Shown in pieces: positions 17,329 through 26,926 of a stretch of 64,000 nucleotides of DNA (its first letter is position 1; every line of letters starts with the position of its first letter). The stretch is from UBA6770 sp965661115 (GTDB lineage Bacteria; Bacteroidota; Bacteroidia; Flavobacteriales_G; Salibacteraceae), in assembly GCA_965661115.1 (NCBI GenBank), contig CBFICO010000002.1:1-64000 (forward strand). Direction: 5' to 3'. A program made the translations under genes and the position numbers. The notes below the pieces were generated by a model that ran no database searches, was not told the origin of the DNA, and saw nothing but the letters and a program-made list of their open reading frames with translations.

Positions 17329-17721
17329 ATGCGTCAGAGCTTTGGAAAAGAATACAAGCTGAAATCGAAAAAGCAAATCGACTTGCTGTTTAGTAAAGGC
17401 AAACGGATGCATCAACCTGTTGTTTCTTTGATTTATTTGAGGGTTGAAGATGAATCACCTGAACCGATTTCCAAACCAAAAATTATGGTATCCGTTCCTA
17501 AGCGTTTATTCAAAAAAGCAGTGGACCGTAATTTGCTCAAACGACGAATGCGAGAAGCAATAAGACTATTCATTAATTCAGAATATAACTTTGAATCCAC
17601 CTCTCATCATTACTATATGGCTTTGATGTATAAGGATACCCGAATAAGAGATTTTAACGACATACAGGCTTCAATAGACCTACTTTTACGGAAGCTTGAA
17701 ACAAAACATAACGCCTTATGA
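17329..17721 (+). CDS. rnpA: Ribonuclease P protein component
   Basis: RnpA is the basic protein subunit that helps the RNase P RNA mature tRNA 5' ends. From ATG 17329 it is 130 residues. It begins FGKEYKLKSKKQIDLLFSKGK, and VDRNLLKRRMREAIR (about residues 71-85) is the RNR signature of the family. A GTG 30 bases further upstream is in frame but lies inside the terminator hairpin of the preceding gene, so ATG 17329 is the better start. The stop overlaps the next start (ATGA), coupling it to the S41 protease. The usual neighbours rpmH and yidC are absent here. Confidence 0.92.
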   Translation: MRQSFGKEYKLKSKKQIDLLFSKGKRMHQPVVSLIYLRVEDESPEPISKPKIMVSVPKRLFKKAVDRNLLKRRMREAIRLFINSEYNFESTSHHYYMALMYKDTRIRDFNDIQASIDLLLRKLETKHNAL

Positions 17722-19388
17722 TTTGGACAAAAACAAAAAAGAAACTGCTAGCATTAACGCTTCTAATTAGCTCGTTTGGAATTGTTGCATACGATTCTGT
17801 AAGCGATAATTATTTCGAAATTTCGAAGAACTTAGACATTTTCGTTAACCTGTATAAGCAACTCAATATTTTCTATGTTGATGAAACCAATCCAGGAGAG
17901 TTAATGAAAACTGGCATCGATGCTATGCTAGAATCTTTAGACCCCTACACAGTTTACATCCCGGAAAGCGATATAGAAGATTATCGATTTATGACCACAG
18001 GGCAATACGGTGGAATTGGATCTTTAATCCGAAAAAAAGGCGAATGCGTTGTGGTTGCGGAACCTTATGAGGGTTTTCCGGCTCACCAAGCGGGATTAAT
18101 TGCTGGTGATGTTATTCTTACCATCGATGGTCATGATGTAAAAGGTAAAAACACTAATGAAATTTCTAAGCTATTGAAAGGCCAAGCAAATACTGATGTT
18201 ACTTTAACTATTGATAGATATGGCGAACAGTTAGAGAAACAATTAACTCGTGAGAATATTAAGATAAAAGATGTGCCGTATTATGGTGTTTTGGAAGACG
18301 GTGTTGGGTACATTAAACTTACAAGCTGTACCGAAACAGCGAGCAAAGAAGTAATCTCCGCTTTTAAAGAGTTAAAGGAAAAAAACAATATTCAAAAATT
18401 GGTTTTTGACCTTAGAGGCAATGGCGGAGGACTATTAAATGAAGCCGTAAATATTGTAAACATTTTTGTGCCAAGAGGTACCGAGGTAGTGTACACCAAA
18501 GGAAAAATGAAAGAATGGCAGCAAAGTTACAAGGCGCTAAACACCCCAATTGATACTGAAATTCCGTTGGTCGTTTTAGTTGATGAAGGTTCTGCGTCTG
18601 CATCAGAAATTGTTAGTGGAGCACTACAAGATTTAGATAGAGCAGTTGTAATTGGTGAGCGCACATTCGGTAAAGGATTAGTTCAGCAAGTAAAGCCTTT
18701 AACCTACAACTCTCAGTTTAAGGTTACCGTTGCTAAGTATTACATTCCGAGTGGTAGATGTATTCAAAAGCTCGATTATTCAAACAAAACTGATGGTAAA
18801 GCAACGGCAGTAGCTGACTCGTTAAGAAAACAGTTTTACACAGAGGCAGGTCGCCCAGTAAAAGACGGAAAAGGAGTTTTACCAGATATTGAAGTAGAAT
18901 TGCCTGAAGCAGCAGACGTAACGGCTTCGCTTCTGGGCAAGAATCACATTTTTGATTATGCTTCGGACTTTAGAAGAGCCAACGAAACCATTTCGAATGC
19001 CAAAGATTTTAAATTGACTGAGGAGCAATACAGCGATTTTGTAAAATTCTTAGACGGTAAAGATTACGATTATACCACCCGTACCGAAATTGTTTTAGAA
19101 AAGCTAAAAACGGCTTCAGAAGAAGATAAATACTACGATAGAATAAGCGAGGATTATCAAAAATTGGTTGATCAAATAAAAGGTAACAAGGACAAAGACC
19201 TACAATTACACAAAGAAGAAATTGCTCAAATCCTTGAAAACGAAATTGTATCGAGGTACTATTATCAAAGCGGTAGAATTGAGCACAGTTTAAAAAACGA
19301 CCCCAGAGTAAATGAGGCGGTTAAGGTGATAAACACAACTGAAAAGTACAAACAGATTCTATCTGCTTCTATAGATAAAAAGAACTAA
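17718..19388 (+). CDS. S41 carboxyl-terminal processing peptidase (second copy)
   Basis: The 556-residue protease has an N-terminal signal or anchor (LLALTLLISSFGIVAY, ~10-25). A PDZ domain at about 90-185 contains GGIGSLI and AGDVILTIDG. The S41 core contains DLRGNGGG (near 231), GSASASE with the catalytic Ser and FGKGLVQ with the Lys. A long charged C-terminal region (about 400-556) of predicted helices is extra compared with minimal CtpA. It overlaps rnpA by four bases. It differs clearly in sequence and C-terminus from the 542-residue protease at 5727, so the two probably have different targets. Confidence 0.92.
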   Translation: MIWTKTKKKLLALTLLISSFGIVAYDSVSDNYFEISKNLDIFVNLYKQLNIFYVDETNPGELMKTGIDAMLESLDPYTVYIPESDIEDYRFMTTGQYGGIGSLIRKKGECVVVAEPYEGFPAHQAGLIAGDVILTIDGHDVKGKNTNEISKLLKGQANTDVTLTIDRYGEQLEKQLTRENIKIKDVPYYGVLEDGVGYIKLTSCTETASKEVISAFKELKEKNNIQKLVFDLRGNGGGLLNEAVNIVNIFVPRGTEVVYTKGKMKEWQQSYKALNTPIDTEIPLVVLVDEGSASASEIVSGALQDLDRAVVIGERTFGKGLVQQVKPLTYNSQFKVTVAKYYIPSGRCIQKLDYSNKTDGKATAVADSLRKQFYTEAGRPVKDGKGVLPDIEVELPEAADVTASLLGKNHIFDYASDFRRANETISNAKDFKLTEEQYSDFVKFLDGKDYDYTTRTEIVLEKLKTASEEDKYYDRISEDYQKLVDQIKGNKDKDLQLHKEEIAQILENEIVSRYYYQSGRIEHSLKNDPRVNEAVKVINTTEKYKQILSASIDKKN

Positions 19389-19444
19389 GCTTTTTTTGAT
19401 ACTCATTCAATAATTGTTTTTCATTTGCGTTAACCGTAGCGCAG

Positions 19445-21001
19445 ATGCTTGCTCAAATAGTTAATTCCAGAAACATTTTTTTACTCGGTCTTATGGGCGT
19501 GTTATTTGGCATGCCAATAACTGGGGTGGTGGTGAGTTTGGGACAAATGTTGCTGGCGGCACATTGGTTGCTAACTGCAAACTTTAAAACCAAATGGGAT
19601 AGGATAAAAACCAATAAAGCTGTTTTAGCGCTATGGGCATTTTATGGGTTACACGTAATTGGTCTTATCCATTCTCAAGATGTTGGTCACGCGCTAGACG
19701 ACCTTCGAATTAAGCTTCCGCTGTTGTTACTTCCGCTTTATTTGGTGAGCCAGCCAGTTCTTAAGCGATTTGAATTCAATATTCTAATGGCGATGTTTTG
19801 CCTTGGAGCAGCTATATCTGGAGGCATAGCACTGTATCAATTGAATTTGAACGCAGACGTCTTAAACTACGACGTGCGCAGCGCTACAGTGTTAGTTCCA
19901 CACATTCGTTATTCACTCATGTTGGATATCTGCATTGTTTGGTTACTGACAATATTATTGGACTCCTCTCATCGTTCGTTAAAGTACCTTCTTGTAATTC
20001 CGGTTGCACTATTTTTTTATATCCTCTTCAAAATTCAGGCAATTACCGGATTAGTAATCTTGCCAATTGCATTACTAATTGGCTTTGGTTTTAAGCAAGG
20101 TTTAAGCCCAATACTAAAGAATTATCGCAAGATAATTTTGTTGTGCACGTTAATCATTATCGGCTACTTCTCAGTTGAGTCTTATGTATTATCAAAACCT
20201 TTTTTAAACTACAAAGTGCCTGATTATACCAAATTAGAAATGTATGCTAAAAGCGGTAAACCGTATTTGCATCAGCCTGAGAACATGATGATAGAAAACG
20301 GGAACCCCGTCTGGTTTTACATTGTAGATGAAGAGGCAAAAGAGCAATGGAATAAACGCAGTAAATATGATTTTAATGGCTTAGGCAAAACAAATCAAGC
20401 TATCAGAGCAACCTTGTATCGTTACCTTACCTCAAAAGGAATAAGGAAAGATTCGGCTGGAGTAAAATCATTATCGAATGCTGAAATACAGCTGATTGAA
20501 AATGGAGAAACAAACGCTAAATATGCTCATGAAAATTCGATTGAAAAACGGTTGTATGAAACTATTTGGGAGCTGAATAATTATTTCAGAAATGCCGGGA
20601 GTTATGATGGGCATTCGGTAGCACAGCGCTTTGAGTTTTGGAAAGTTGGAATGAGCTGTTTTGCAGATTCTCCTTTAATAGGGCATGGAACAGGAGATAT
20701 ATTTCTTGTGATGAACGATAAATACGAAGAGTTGGGTTCAAACTTGTCGGAAAATCGCAGGTATAAACCACATAATCAATACATTACATCAGGAGTGACT
20801 TTGGGACTGCTTGGGACTTTATTGTTGGTTTTTTGTTTTGTATTGGTATTACCCATGGCACGTGATAATATATTGAGTCTAGCTTTTTTGGTGATAATTT
20901 GCCTTTCTATGCTAACCGAAGACACTATCGAAGGACAGATTGGAGCAACTTTGTTTTCGGTTTTTTATGCTTTATTCTTTTGCCAGAATAAGGATCAATA
21001 A
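19445..21001 (+). CDS. O-antigen ligase family membrane protein
   Basis: The 518-residue protein has about ten to twelve hydrophobic segments and one large loop (about 250-395) before GHGTGDIFLVM (about 416-426) and PHNQYITSGVTLGLLG (about 443-458). The His in PHNQ fits the catalytic region of WaaL/Wzy_C proteins. Members attach O-polysaccharide to lipid A core or polymerise surface glycans. The gene is convergent (two-base gap) with two glycosyltransferase genes on the other strand, consistent with a surface polysaccharide role. Ligase and polymerase cannot be separated by reading alone. Confidence 0.8.
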   Translation: MLAQIVNSRNIFLLGLMGVLFGMPITGVVVSLGQMLLAAHWLLTANFKTKWDRIKTNKAVLALWAFYGLHVIGLIHSQDVGHALDDLRIKLPLLLLPLYLVSQPVLKRFEFNILMAMFCLGAAISGGIALYQLNLNADVLNYDVRSATVLVPHIRYSLMLDICIVWLLTILLDSSHRSLKYLLVIPVALFFYILFKIQAITGLVILPIALLIGFGFKQGLSPILKNYRKIILLCTLIIIGYFSVESYVLSKPFLNYKVPDYTKLEMYAKSGKPYLHQPENMMIENGNPVWFYIVDEEAKEQWNKRSKYDFNGLGKTNQAIRATLYRYLTSKGIRKDSAGVKSLSNAEIQLIENGETNAKYAHENSIEKRLYETIWELNNYFRNAGSYDGHSVAQRFEFWKVGMSCFADSPLIGHGTGDIFLVMNDKYEELGSNLSENRRYKPHNQYITSGVTLGLLGTLLLVFCFVLVLPMARDNILSLAFLVIICLSMLTEDTIEGQIGATLFSVFYALFFCQNKDQ

Positions 21002-21003
21002 TC

Positions 21004-21999
21004 TTATAACTTCTCCCAAAAGGCATCGAGAACTCGCTTTGGAGAAATTAGCTCTAACGTCTTATCGTCTTTAATTTTCAAGTTTGTATCAATTGGCCCA
21101 TCATAGGTTAGAGCAATAGCTTTTGAGCCAATAGGAGCCCATCTACCCGGATGTATAGGTCTTAAGGTTGAATATATTCCTATGGCAATTTTTTCCAATG
21201 CGGCGGCAAGATGCAACGGACCAGTACTTGCCGCAATTAAACCATCACAGTGGTCAATAAACACTATTAATTCCGCTAAAGTCATTTTTCCTGTTAGGTC
21301 AACCAATTCGTCGTTAAATGCAAAAACATCTCTGATTAGCTTTCCTTCTGCTTCCGTGCCTGTTACGAACACTTTCGCACCTTTTTCAGCGGCCTTTTTT
21401 GCAAATTCACCGAAGTTTTTTAAACCCCATTCTCTTGCACTTCCTTGCGATTTTGGGTGGATAATTATTTTCGGTTTAGTAGTTTTTAAAAGCGTTTTAA
21501 TGTTATCAGGTAGAGCCCTTTCTTTGGGTGAAAATCCGTAAAAAGTATTGATTTCTTGTAGGCTGAATGTTGTTGAAGCAATTAGATTTTCAAGTAATTT
21601 AATGTTCAGTTGAGCCTCATGCAAATCACTTTTTCTGCGACTAAACTGTGGCCTTATGTTGCAATAAACCCAATGAAACCACCTCCTGCTTACACCAATT
21701 CTTTTTGGGATATTAGCGGAGGCAGCAATTCGAGCTAGTTTCAAATTAGGCAATGCAAAAACGATACAATCAGCTTGTATGCTTTTAAGGGTTTGTACGC
21801 CGTTCTTATCCGTCGTTAGGTCGTCCCAATTCACGAACTCATCAACAAATTTGCAGCACGCAATTACATCCTTGGTATAGCTTTTTCCAATAAAAACTAG
21901 GGTAGCTTTCGGATATTGCTTTTTTAAAATGCCAGCCATAGGTAAAGTGAGCATAACGTCACCAATACTATCGATACGGGCGATGATTATTTTATTCAT
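21004..21999 (-). CDS. Glycosyltransferase family 9 (heptosyltransferase-like)
   Basis: The 331-residue protein opens with KIIIARIDSIGDVMLTLPMAG (one break from the usual GT9 start 'RxDxIGDxxLTLP'). It also has IIIHPKSQGSAREW (about 175-188) in the nucleotide-sugar site and DGLIAASTGPLHLAAALE (about 253-270), the GT9 signature. It probably adds a heptose or related sugar to the lipopolysaccharide core. Its start overlaps the stop of the upstream GT2 gene by four bases, so the two are translationally coupled. Confidence 0.87.
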   Translation of the reverse strand: MNKIIIARIDSIGDVMLTLPMAGILKKQYPKATLVFIGKSYTKDVIACCKFVDEFVNWDDLTTDKNGVQTLKSIQADCIVFALPNLKLARIAASANIPKRIGVSRRWFHWVYCNIRPQFSRRKSDLHEAQLNIKLLENLIASTTFSLQEINTFYGFSPKERALPDNIKTLLKTTKPKIIIHPKSQGSAREWGLKNFGEFAKKAAEKGAKVFVTGTEAEGKLIRDVFAFNDELVDLTGKMTLAELIVFIDHCDGLIAASTGPLHLAAALEKIAIGIYSTLRPIHPGRWAPIGSKAIALTYDGPIDTNLKIKDDKTLELISPKRVLDAFWEKL

Positions 22000-22757
22000 T
22001 CCCTTTTTTGTTTTTGCAAAACACGCAGTTTAGCGTATTTCAAAAAAGTAGCGTGAGCAGAAATCATACATACCGAAAAACCTGCAAAACCATCTAAAAA
22101 TCCTTTTTGAAAAATGTAACCTCCAATAAACTTCAACCAAGGGTTAATCAGGAGCTTTACCCATGTAGCTTTTTTACCTTGATCATGGTATTGCTTGGCT
22201 AAGATATCAGTAAAATAATCCACCTGTTTTAGGTGCTCACTTATAGTGTAATAGGTATAATGCAGAATATCACCTTTGAGGTGTTTTACAGAATACCCCT
22301 CGTGCATTTTGTACTCATCATGCGGATTTGTGCCTCCCCAAGCTCCTTTAGTGCTATCCCATAATCGAAGTTTGGTGTCTGGGTACCAGCCGCTGTGTCT
22401 TATCCATTTTCCACACCAGGTTGATAATCGATTCATTGAATACCCATCAGCTTCCCAATTTTCCTTCACTTTTTTAATCGAATTAACCAATTCTGCATCT
22501 AAAGCTTCATCGGCATCCAGCGATAAAACGTGTGGAAATTTGGCTTGAGTAATTGCCCAGTTTTTCTGTTCTATATGACCATCAAATTTATGCTCAACAA
22601 AACGGACCCCATGTTTTAGCGCTATTTCTTTGGTTTTATCGGTTGAATAAGAATCAACCACAACAATGTCATCGGCAACTTCTTTCACCGAAGACAAACA
22701 TCGATCTAGATTCTTCTCTTCGTTAAAAGTGATGATTACAACAGAAATTGAAGTCAA
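21996..22757 (-). CDS. Glycosyltransferase family 2 (WaaE/KdtX-like)
   Basis: The 253-residue GT-A protein opens ISVVIITFNEEKNLDRCLSS. Its nucleotide-sugar site includes ADDIVVVDSYSTDKT (about 28-42) and the metal-binding SLDADEAL (about 74-81). RWIRHSGWYPDTKLRLW matches the WaaE subfamily, which glucosylates the lipopolysaccharide core. The best start is TTG at 22755-22757, since no ATG precedes ISVVII. The C-terminal hydrophobic segment may bring the enzyme to the membrane. It is the first gene of a two-gene unit with the GT9 gene. Confidence 0.85.
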   Translation of the reverse strand: MTSISVVIITFNEEKNLDRCLSSVKEVADDIVVVDSYSTDKTKEIALKHGVRFVEHKFDGHIEQKNWAITQAKFPHVLSLDADEALDAELVNSIKKVKENWEADGYSMNRLSTWCGKWIRHSGWYPDTKLRLWDSTKGAWGGTNPHDEYKMHEGYSVKHLKGDILHYTYYTISEHLKQVDYFTDILAKQYHDQGKKATWVKLLINPWLKFIGGYIFQKGFLDGFAGFSVCMISAHATFLKYAKLRVLQKQKRE

Positions 22758-22852
22758 ACCGAATGAATTTAGATAGACAAATATGTGAAATAAATTAGTT
22801 TTTTGACTTTTATTAAACCTTATGTATCGCCGAAGTAGTGTGCAGAAAGTAT

Positions 22853-22860
22853 TAAGTTTG
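22853..22860 (+). promoter_or_regulatory. -7 box for sucA-sucB
   Basis: TAAGTTTG matches TAnnTTTG, 24 bases before the sucA ATG. No -33 element is obvious. Confidence 0.5.
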
Positions 22861-22884
22861 CTAGCTTAAATCTTAAGGGATTTC

Positions 22885-25599
22885 ATGGATAATTTTACAT
22901 ATGTAGGTAACGGTGATGTTAATGCCGTAGAAGACCTTTACAATCAGTACCGAAACGACCCCGAATCTGTCGATTTTGGTTGGAAGAAGTTTTTTGAAGG
23001 CTTCGAATTTTCAAGAGCAAATTTTGAGTCTGGAGGTTCAATTCCAGAGAACGTGCAGAAGGAGTTTAAGGTGCTTCAGCTGATAAACGATTACCGTTCT
23101 CGTGGACATTTGTTTACTAAAACGAACCCGGTAAGAACCAGAAGACAGTATGCGCCAACTCTTGATATTGAGCATTATGGCTTAACCAAAAATGACCTAA
23201 ACACCACTTTTGATGCCGCTACAGATTTAGGATTAAAACCTTCCTCGTTAAATGAAATTATTGAACACCTTGAGGCTACCTATTGTGCTTCTATTGGAGT
23301 TGAATACACCTACATTCGTCAACCAGAGGTGGTTTCTTGGATAAAAGATAAGATTGAGTCCAATAAAAACACGCCAAGCTTTAATCAAGACGAAAAACTT
23401 GAAATCCTCAAAAAACTAAACGAAGCCGTAGGATTTGAATCGTTCTTGCACAAAAAATTCGTGGGTCAAAAACGTTTTTCTCTTGAAGGCGGAGAATCGC
23501 TTATTCCTGCACTCAACGCATTGGTTGAACACGGAGCTGAATTGGGTTTAGAAGAGTTTATTATTGGAATGGCTCATAGAGGTCGTTTGAATGTTTTGAC
23601 CAACATTTTCAATAAATCATACGCCGATATTTTTACCGAATTTGAGGGTAAAGAATACGAGGATAATTTGTTTGACGGCGATGTAAAATATCATCTTGGG
23701 TACAGCTGCGATATCGAAACGGATAGAGGTAAAAAAGTGCACATGACGCTTGCGCCTAACCCATCACACTTGGAGGCAGTAGATCCTGTTGTGCTTGGAA
23801 TTGCTCGTGCTAAAATCGATGGCTACTTAAAAGACGAATCTAAAATTTGTCCGATTTTAATTCATGGTGATGCCTCAATCGCAGGTCAAGGCGTGGTTTA
23901 CGAGGTGGTACAAATGGCCGGCTTAGATGGCTATCGCGCTGGTGGAACCGTTCACATTGTGGTTAATAATCAAATTGGTTTTACGACCAATTACATCGAT
24001 GCCAGAACAAGTACGTATTGTACAGATGTAGGTAAGGTAACTTTGTCTCCTGTTTTCCACGTTAACGGGGACGATGTTGAAGCAGTTGTGCATACCATCA
24101 AGTTAGCGGCAGAGTATCGCCAAAAGTTCAACAAAGACGTTTTTATCGATTTACTGTGTTACAGAAAGTATGGACATAATGAGGGTGATGAGCCACGTTT
24201 TACGCAACCATTGCTTTACAAGGCTATCGCAAAACACCCTAACCCAAGAGACATTTATTTAAGTACGCTTATTTCTGAGGGCGTTTTAGGTAAAGGGGCT
24301 CAGAAAAAATTAGAGAGTGATTTTAAGGCAATGCTTGAGGATGACCTTTCTAAATCGAAAAAGAAGAAATTAGCGGTAATTACCAGCTTTTTAGAACATA
24401 CTTGGGAAGGGTTGAAAGAGGCAGATCTGGACGATTTCAAAACTTCACCAAAAACGGCGGTTACAAAAGCAAAGTTTAACGGCTTAGGAAAAAAGATAAC
24501 CGAATTACCGGCTGATAAACAGTTCTTTAAAAAAGTTCAACGCCTAATTGGTGATCGAGCTAAGATGCTTCAAGAAGGAACAAGTCTTGATTGGGCAATG
24601 GGCGAACTTATGGCGTATGCAACCGTACTCGATGAAGGTTTTAGCGTTAGAATTAGTGGTCAGGATGTGGAACGCGGAACTTTCTCACACAGACATGCTG
24701 TACTTAAACTAGAAGACTCTGAAGAAGAATACATTCCGCTAAAATCTACCGAAAACAAGGGTAGTGAATTCACCATTTATAACAGCCTGTTATCTGAATA
24801 TGGTGTTTTAGGTTTTGAATACGGTTACGCTATGGCGATGCCGAATACTTTGCCTATTTGGGAGGCACAATTTGGTGATTTCTTTAACGGTGCTCAAATT
24901 ATTATCGATCAATTTTTATCGGCTGCAGAAGACAAGTGGAAGGTGATGAATGGTCTTGTAATCCTATTGCCGCATGGATATGAAGGCCAGGGAGCAGAGC
25001 ATTCTTCTGCAAGAGTAGAAAGATGGCTACAAGCATGCGCAGAGAACAATTTCCAAGTGGCAAATGCTACTACACCTGCTAACTATTTCCATTTATTAAG
25101 AAGACAATTACACCGCCCTATTCGTAAACCGTTGGTAGTTTTCACTCCAAAGAGTTTGCTGCGTTATCCAAAGTGTGTTTCTGCCATTGAAGACTTTACA
25201 AAAGGTGGTTTTCAAGAGATAATTGACGACCCATTGGTAAAAGATAAATCTAAGGTAGAGAAAATTATGTTCTGTACCGGTAAGGTTTATTACGATGTAA
25301 TTGAAGAACGAGAAAAACGTGGAGCGGAAAACATTGCTTTTGTAAGAATGGAGCAGTTGTATCCAATTCCGTATGAGCAAATGGAGGCGGTAATCAAGGG
25401 TTACAAGAATGTGAAACAGAAATATTGGCTGCAAGAAGAGCCAGAAAATATGGGTGCTTGGTCACATATTTTAAGACGTTTCCCTAAAGGAGATTTAGAG
25501 CTAATAAGTAGAAAAAGTTCTGCCGCACCTGCTACAGGTTCAAGTAAAAGACATGCAGCGCGTTTAGCTCAGTTAATGGTTGAAGTTTTTAAGAAATAA
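22885..25599 (+). CDS. sucA: 2-oxoglutarate dehydrogenase E1 component
   Basis: This thiamine-diphosphate enzyme decarboxylates 2-oxoglutarate in the TCA cycle. At 904 residues it has the full family length. The N-terminus contains the E2-binding-type segment (GNGDVNAVEDLYNQYRNDP). It continues with GMAHRGRLNVL (about 229-239), the ThDP/Mg site around HGDASIAGQGVVYE and VVNNQIGFTT, CYRKYGHNEGDEP, and the C-terminal transketolase half with SGQDVERGTFSHRH. It is followed 20 bases later by sucB. The dihydrolipoyl dehydrogenase is not in the window. Confidence 0.96.
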   Translation: MDNFTYVGNGDVNAVEDLYNQYRNDPESVDFGWKKFFEGFEFSRANFESGGSIPENVQKEFKVLQLINDYRSRGHLFTKTNPVRTRRQYAPTLDIEHYGLTKNDLNTTFDAATDLGLKPSSLNEIIEHLEATYCASIGVEYTYIRQPEVVSWIKDKIESNKNTPSFNQDEKLEILKKLNEAVGFESFLHKKFVGQKRFSLEGGESLIPALNALVEHGAELGLEEFIIGMAHRGRLNVLTNIFNKSYADIFTEFEGKEYEDNLFDGDVKYHLGYSCDIETDRGKKVHMTLAPNPSHLEAVDPVVLGIARAKIDGYLKDESKICPILIHGDASIAGQGVVYEVVQMAGLDGYRAGGTVHIVVNNQIGFTTNYIDARTSTYCTDVGKVTLSPVFHVNGDDVEAVVHTIKLAAEYRQKFNKDVFIDLLCYRKYGHNEGDEPRFTQPLLYKAIAKHPNPRDIYLSTLISEGVLGKGAQKKLESDFKAMLEDDLSKSKKKKLAVITSFLEHTWEGLKEADLDDFKTSPKTAVTKAKFNGLGKKITELPADKQFFKKVQRLIGDRAKMLQEGTSLDWAMGELMAYATVLDEGFSVRISGQDVERGTFSHRHAVLKLEDSEEEYIPLKSTENKGSEFTIYNSLLSEYGVLGFEYGYAMAMPNTLPIWEAQFGDFFNGAQIIIDQFLSAAEDKWKVMNGLVILLPHGYEGQGAEHSSARVERWLQACAENNFQVANATTPANYFHLLRRQLHRPIRKPLVVFTPKSLLRYPKCVSAIEDFTKGGFQEIIDDPLVKDKSKVEKIMFCTGKVYYDVIEEREKRGAENIAFVRMEQLYPIPYEQMEAVIKGYKNVKQKYWLQEEPENMGAWSHILRRFPKGDLELISRKSSAAPATGSSKRHAARLAQLMVEVFKK

Positions 25600-25618
25600 T
25601 TAGAACATAAAAGATATC

Positions 25619-26863
25619 ATGGTAAAAGAAATGAAAATCCCCAGTCCAGGGGAATCAATTACCGAAGTTGAAATAGCTTCATGGCTAGTAGAAGATGGCG
25701 AATATGTTGAGGTAGATCAGCCTATTGCTGAAATTGATTCAGACAAAGCTACACTGGAGCTGAACGCAGAGTTCGCCGGAGCAATTAAATTAATTGCGGA
25801 AGAAGGCGACGCTGTTGAGGTGGGAAGTGTTGTATGTTCTATTGACACCGGCGCTGAGGCACCAGAAAAAGGACCCGAAGAAGCTGCACCAGCTGAAGAA
25901 GCTCCTGTACCAAAAGCAGAAACGAAACCGGCTGCAAAAGAATCTACTCCTGTTGAAGATACTTCAAACGTAAAAGCAACGCCTTTAGCAAAAGAGATGA
26001 TGAAAGACAACAACGTCAAATTATCAGCTGTAAAAGGAACTGGTGCAAACGGAAGAATCACTAAAAGCGATGTGGAAGCGTACATTACAGGAGGAGTTGA
26101 TTCTTCTCAAGTAATGCAAGGTTGGGGCGGAACTAGAGACGAAGACCGAAAGAAAATGTCTATGCTTCGTCGGAAAGTGGCACAGCGACTGGTTTCGGTA
26201 AAACAAGAAACGGCAATGCTTACTACCTTTAATGAGGTAGATATGAGCTTTGTAATGGACCTTAGAAAAAAATACAAAGAGGCATTTAGAGAAAAGCATG
26301 GTGTAAACCTTGGTTTCATGTCTTTCTTTACCAAAGCTTGTACTGAGGCATTAAGACTTTACCCAGCCGTAAACGCAATGATTGATGGCGATGATATGGT
26401 GATGCACGATTATGCTGATGTTGGTATAGCTGTTAGCTCTCCGAAAGGGTTGATGGTTCCGGTTGTGCGCAACGCAGAGCAGATGTCTTTAGCAGAGATC
26501 GAAGCCGATATTAAACGTTTGGCTATAAAAGCACGCGACGGAAAACTAAGCATTGACGAAATGACTGGTGGAACTTTCACCATTACCAACGGTGGTGTGT
26601 TTGGGTCTATGTTGAGTACGCCAATTATCAATCCGCCGCAGTCTGCTATTTTGGGAATGCACAACATTGTTGAGCGTCCAATTGCGGTAAATGGTGAGGT
26701 GGTTATTCGCCCAGTGATGTACATTGCTTTGTCTTACGATCACAGAATTATCGACGGTAAAGAATCAGTTTCTTTCTTGTACAAAGTGAAAGAGATGATT
26801 GAAAACCCAATGAAATTGATGTTTGGAGCCAAAGAGCCAGAAGAGATTTTGTTGGGGCTGTAA
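25619..26863 (+). CDS. sucB: 2-oxoglutarate dehydrogenase E2 (dihydrolipoyl succinyltransferase)
   Basis: The 414-residue protein has the E2 architecture in order. One lipoyl domain comes first, with the lipoylated Lys43 in EIDSDKATLEL. An Ala/Pro/Glu linker follows at about 80-115. The E1/E3-binding domain is at about 118-155 (ATPLAKEMMKDN ... GANGRITKSDV). The catalytic domain ends with SYDHRIIDGKE, which carries the active-site His and Asp. It transfers the succinyl group to CoA. LipB, encoded at 3876, would begin lipoylation of Lys43. The gene is cotranscribed with sucA and ends at a strong terminator. Confidence 0.95.
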   Translation: MVKEMKIPSPGESITEVEIASWLVEDGEYVEVDQPIAEIDSDKATLELNAEFAGAIKLIAEEGDAVEVGSVVCSIDTGAEAPEKGPEEAAPAEEAPVPKAETKPAAKESTPVEDTSNVKATPLAKEMMKDNNVKLSAVKGTGANGRITKSDVEAYITGGVDSSQVMQGWGGTRDEDRKKMSMLRRKVAQRLVSVKQETAMLTTFNEVDMSFVMDLRKKYKEAFREKHGVNLGFMSFFTKACTEALRLYPAVNAMIDGDDMVMHDYADVGIAVSSPKGLMVPVVRNAEQMSLAEIEADIKRLAIKARDGKLSIDEMTGGTFTITNGGVFGSMLSTPIINPPQSAILGMHNIVERPIAVNGEVVIRPVMYIALSYDHRIIDGKESVSFLYKVKEMIENPMKLMFGAKEPEEILLGL

Positions 26864-26884
26864 ATAGAGCTAAATATTTGTATG

Positions 26885-26912
26885 AAAAAGCCGCTGGGAA
26901 GCGGCTTTTTTT
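26885..26912 (+). terminator. Intrinsic terminator after sucB
   Basis: AAAAAGCCGCT (26885-26895), loop GGGA, AGCGGCTTTTT (26900-26910), then two more T residues. The 11-bp stem has A and T flanks, so it may also serve the convergent lptB transcript. Confidence 0.9.
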
Positions 26913-26926
26913 GTTTGAAGTATTTT

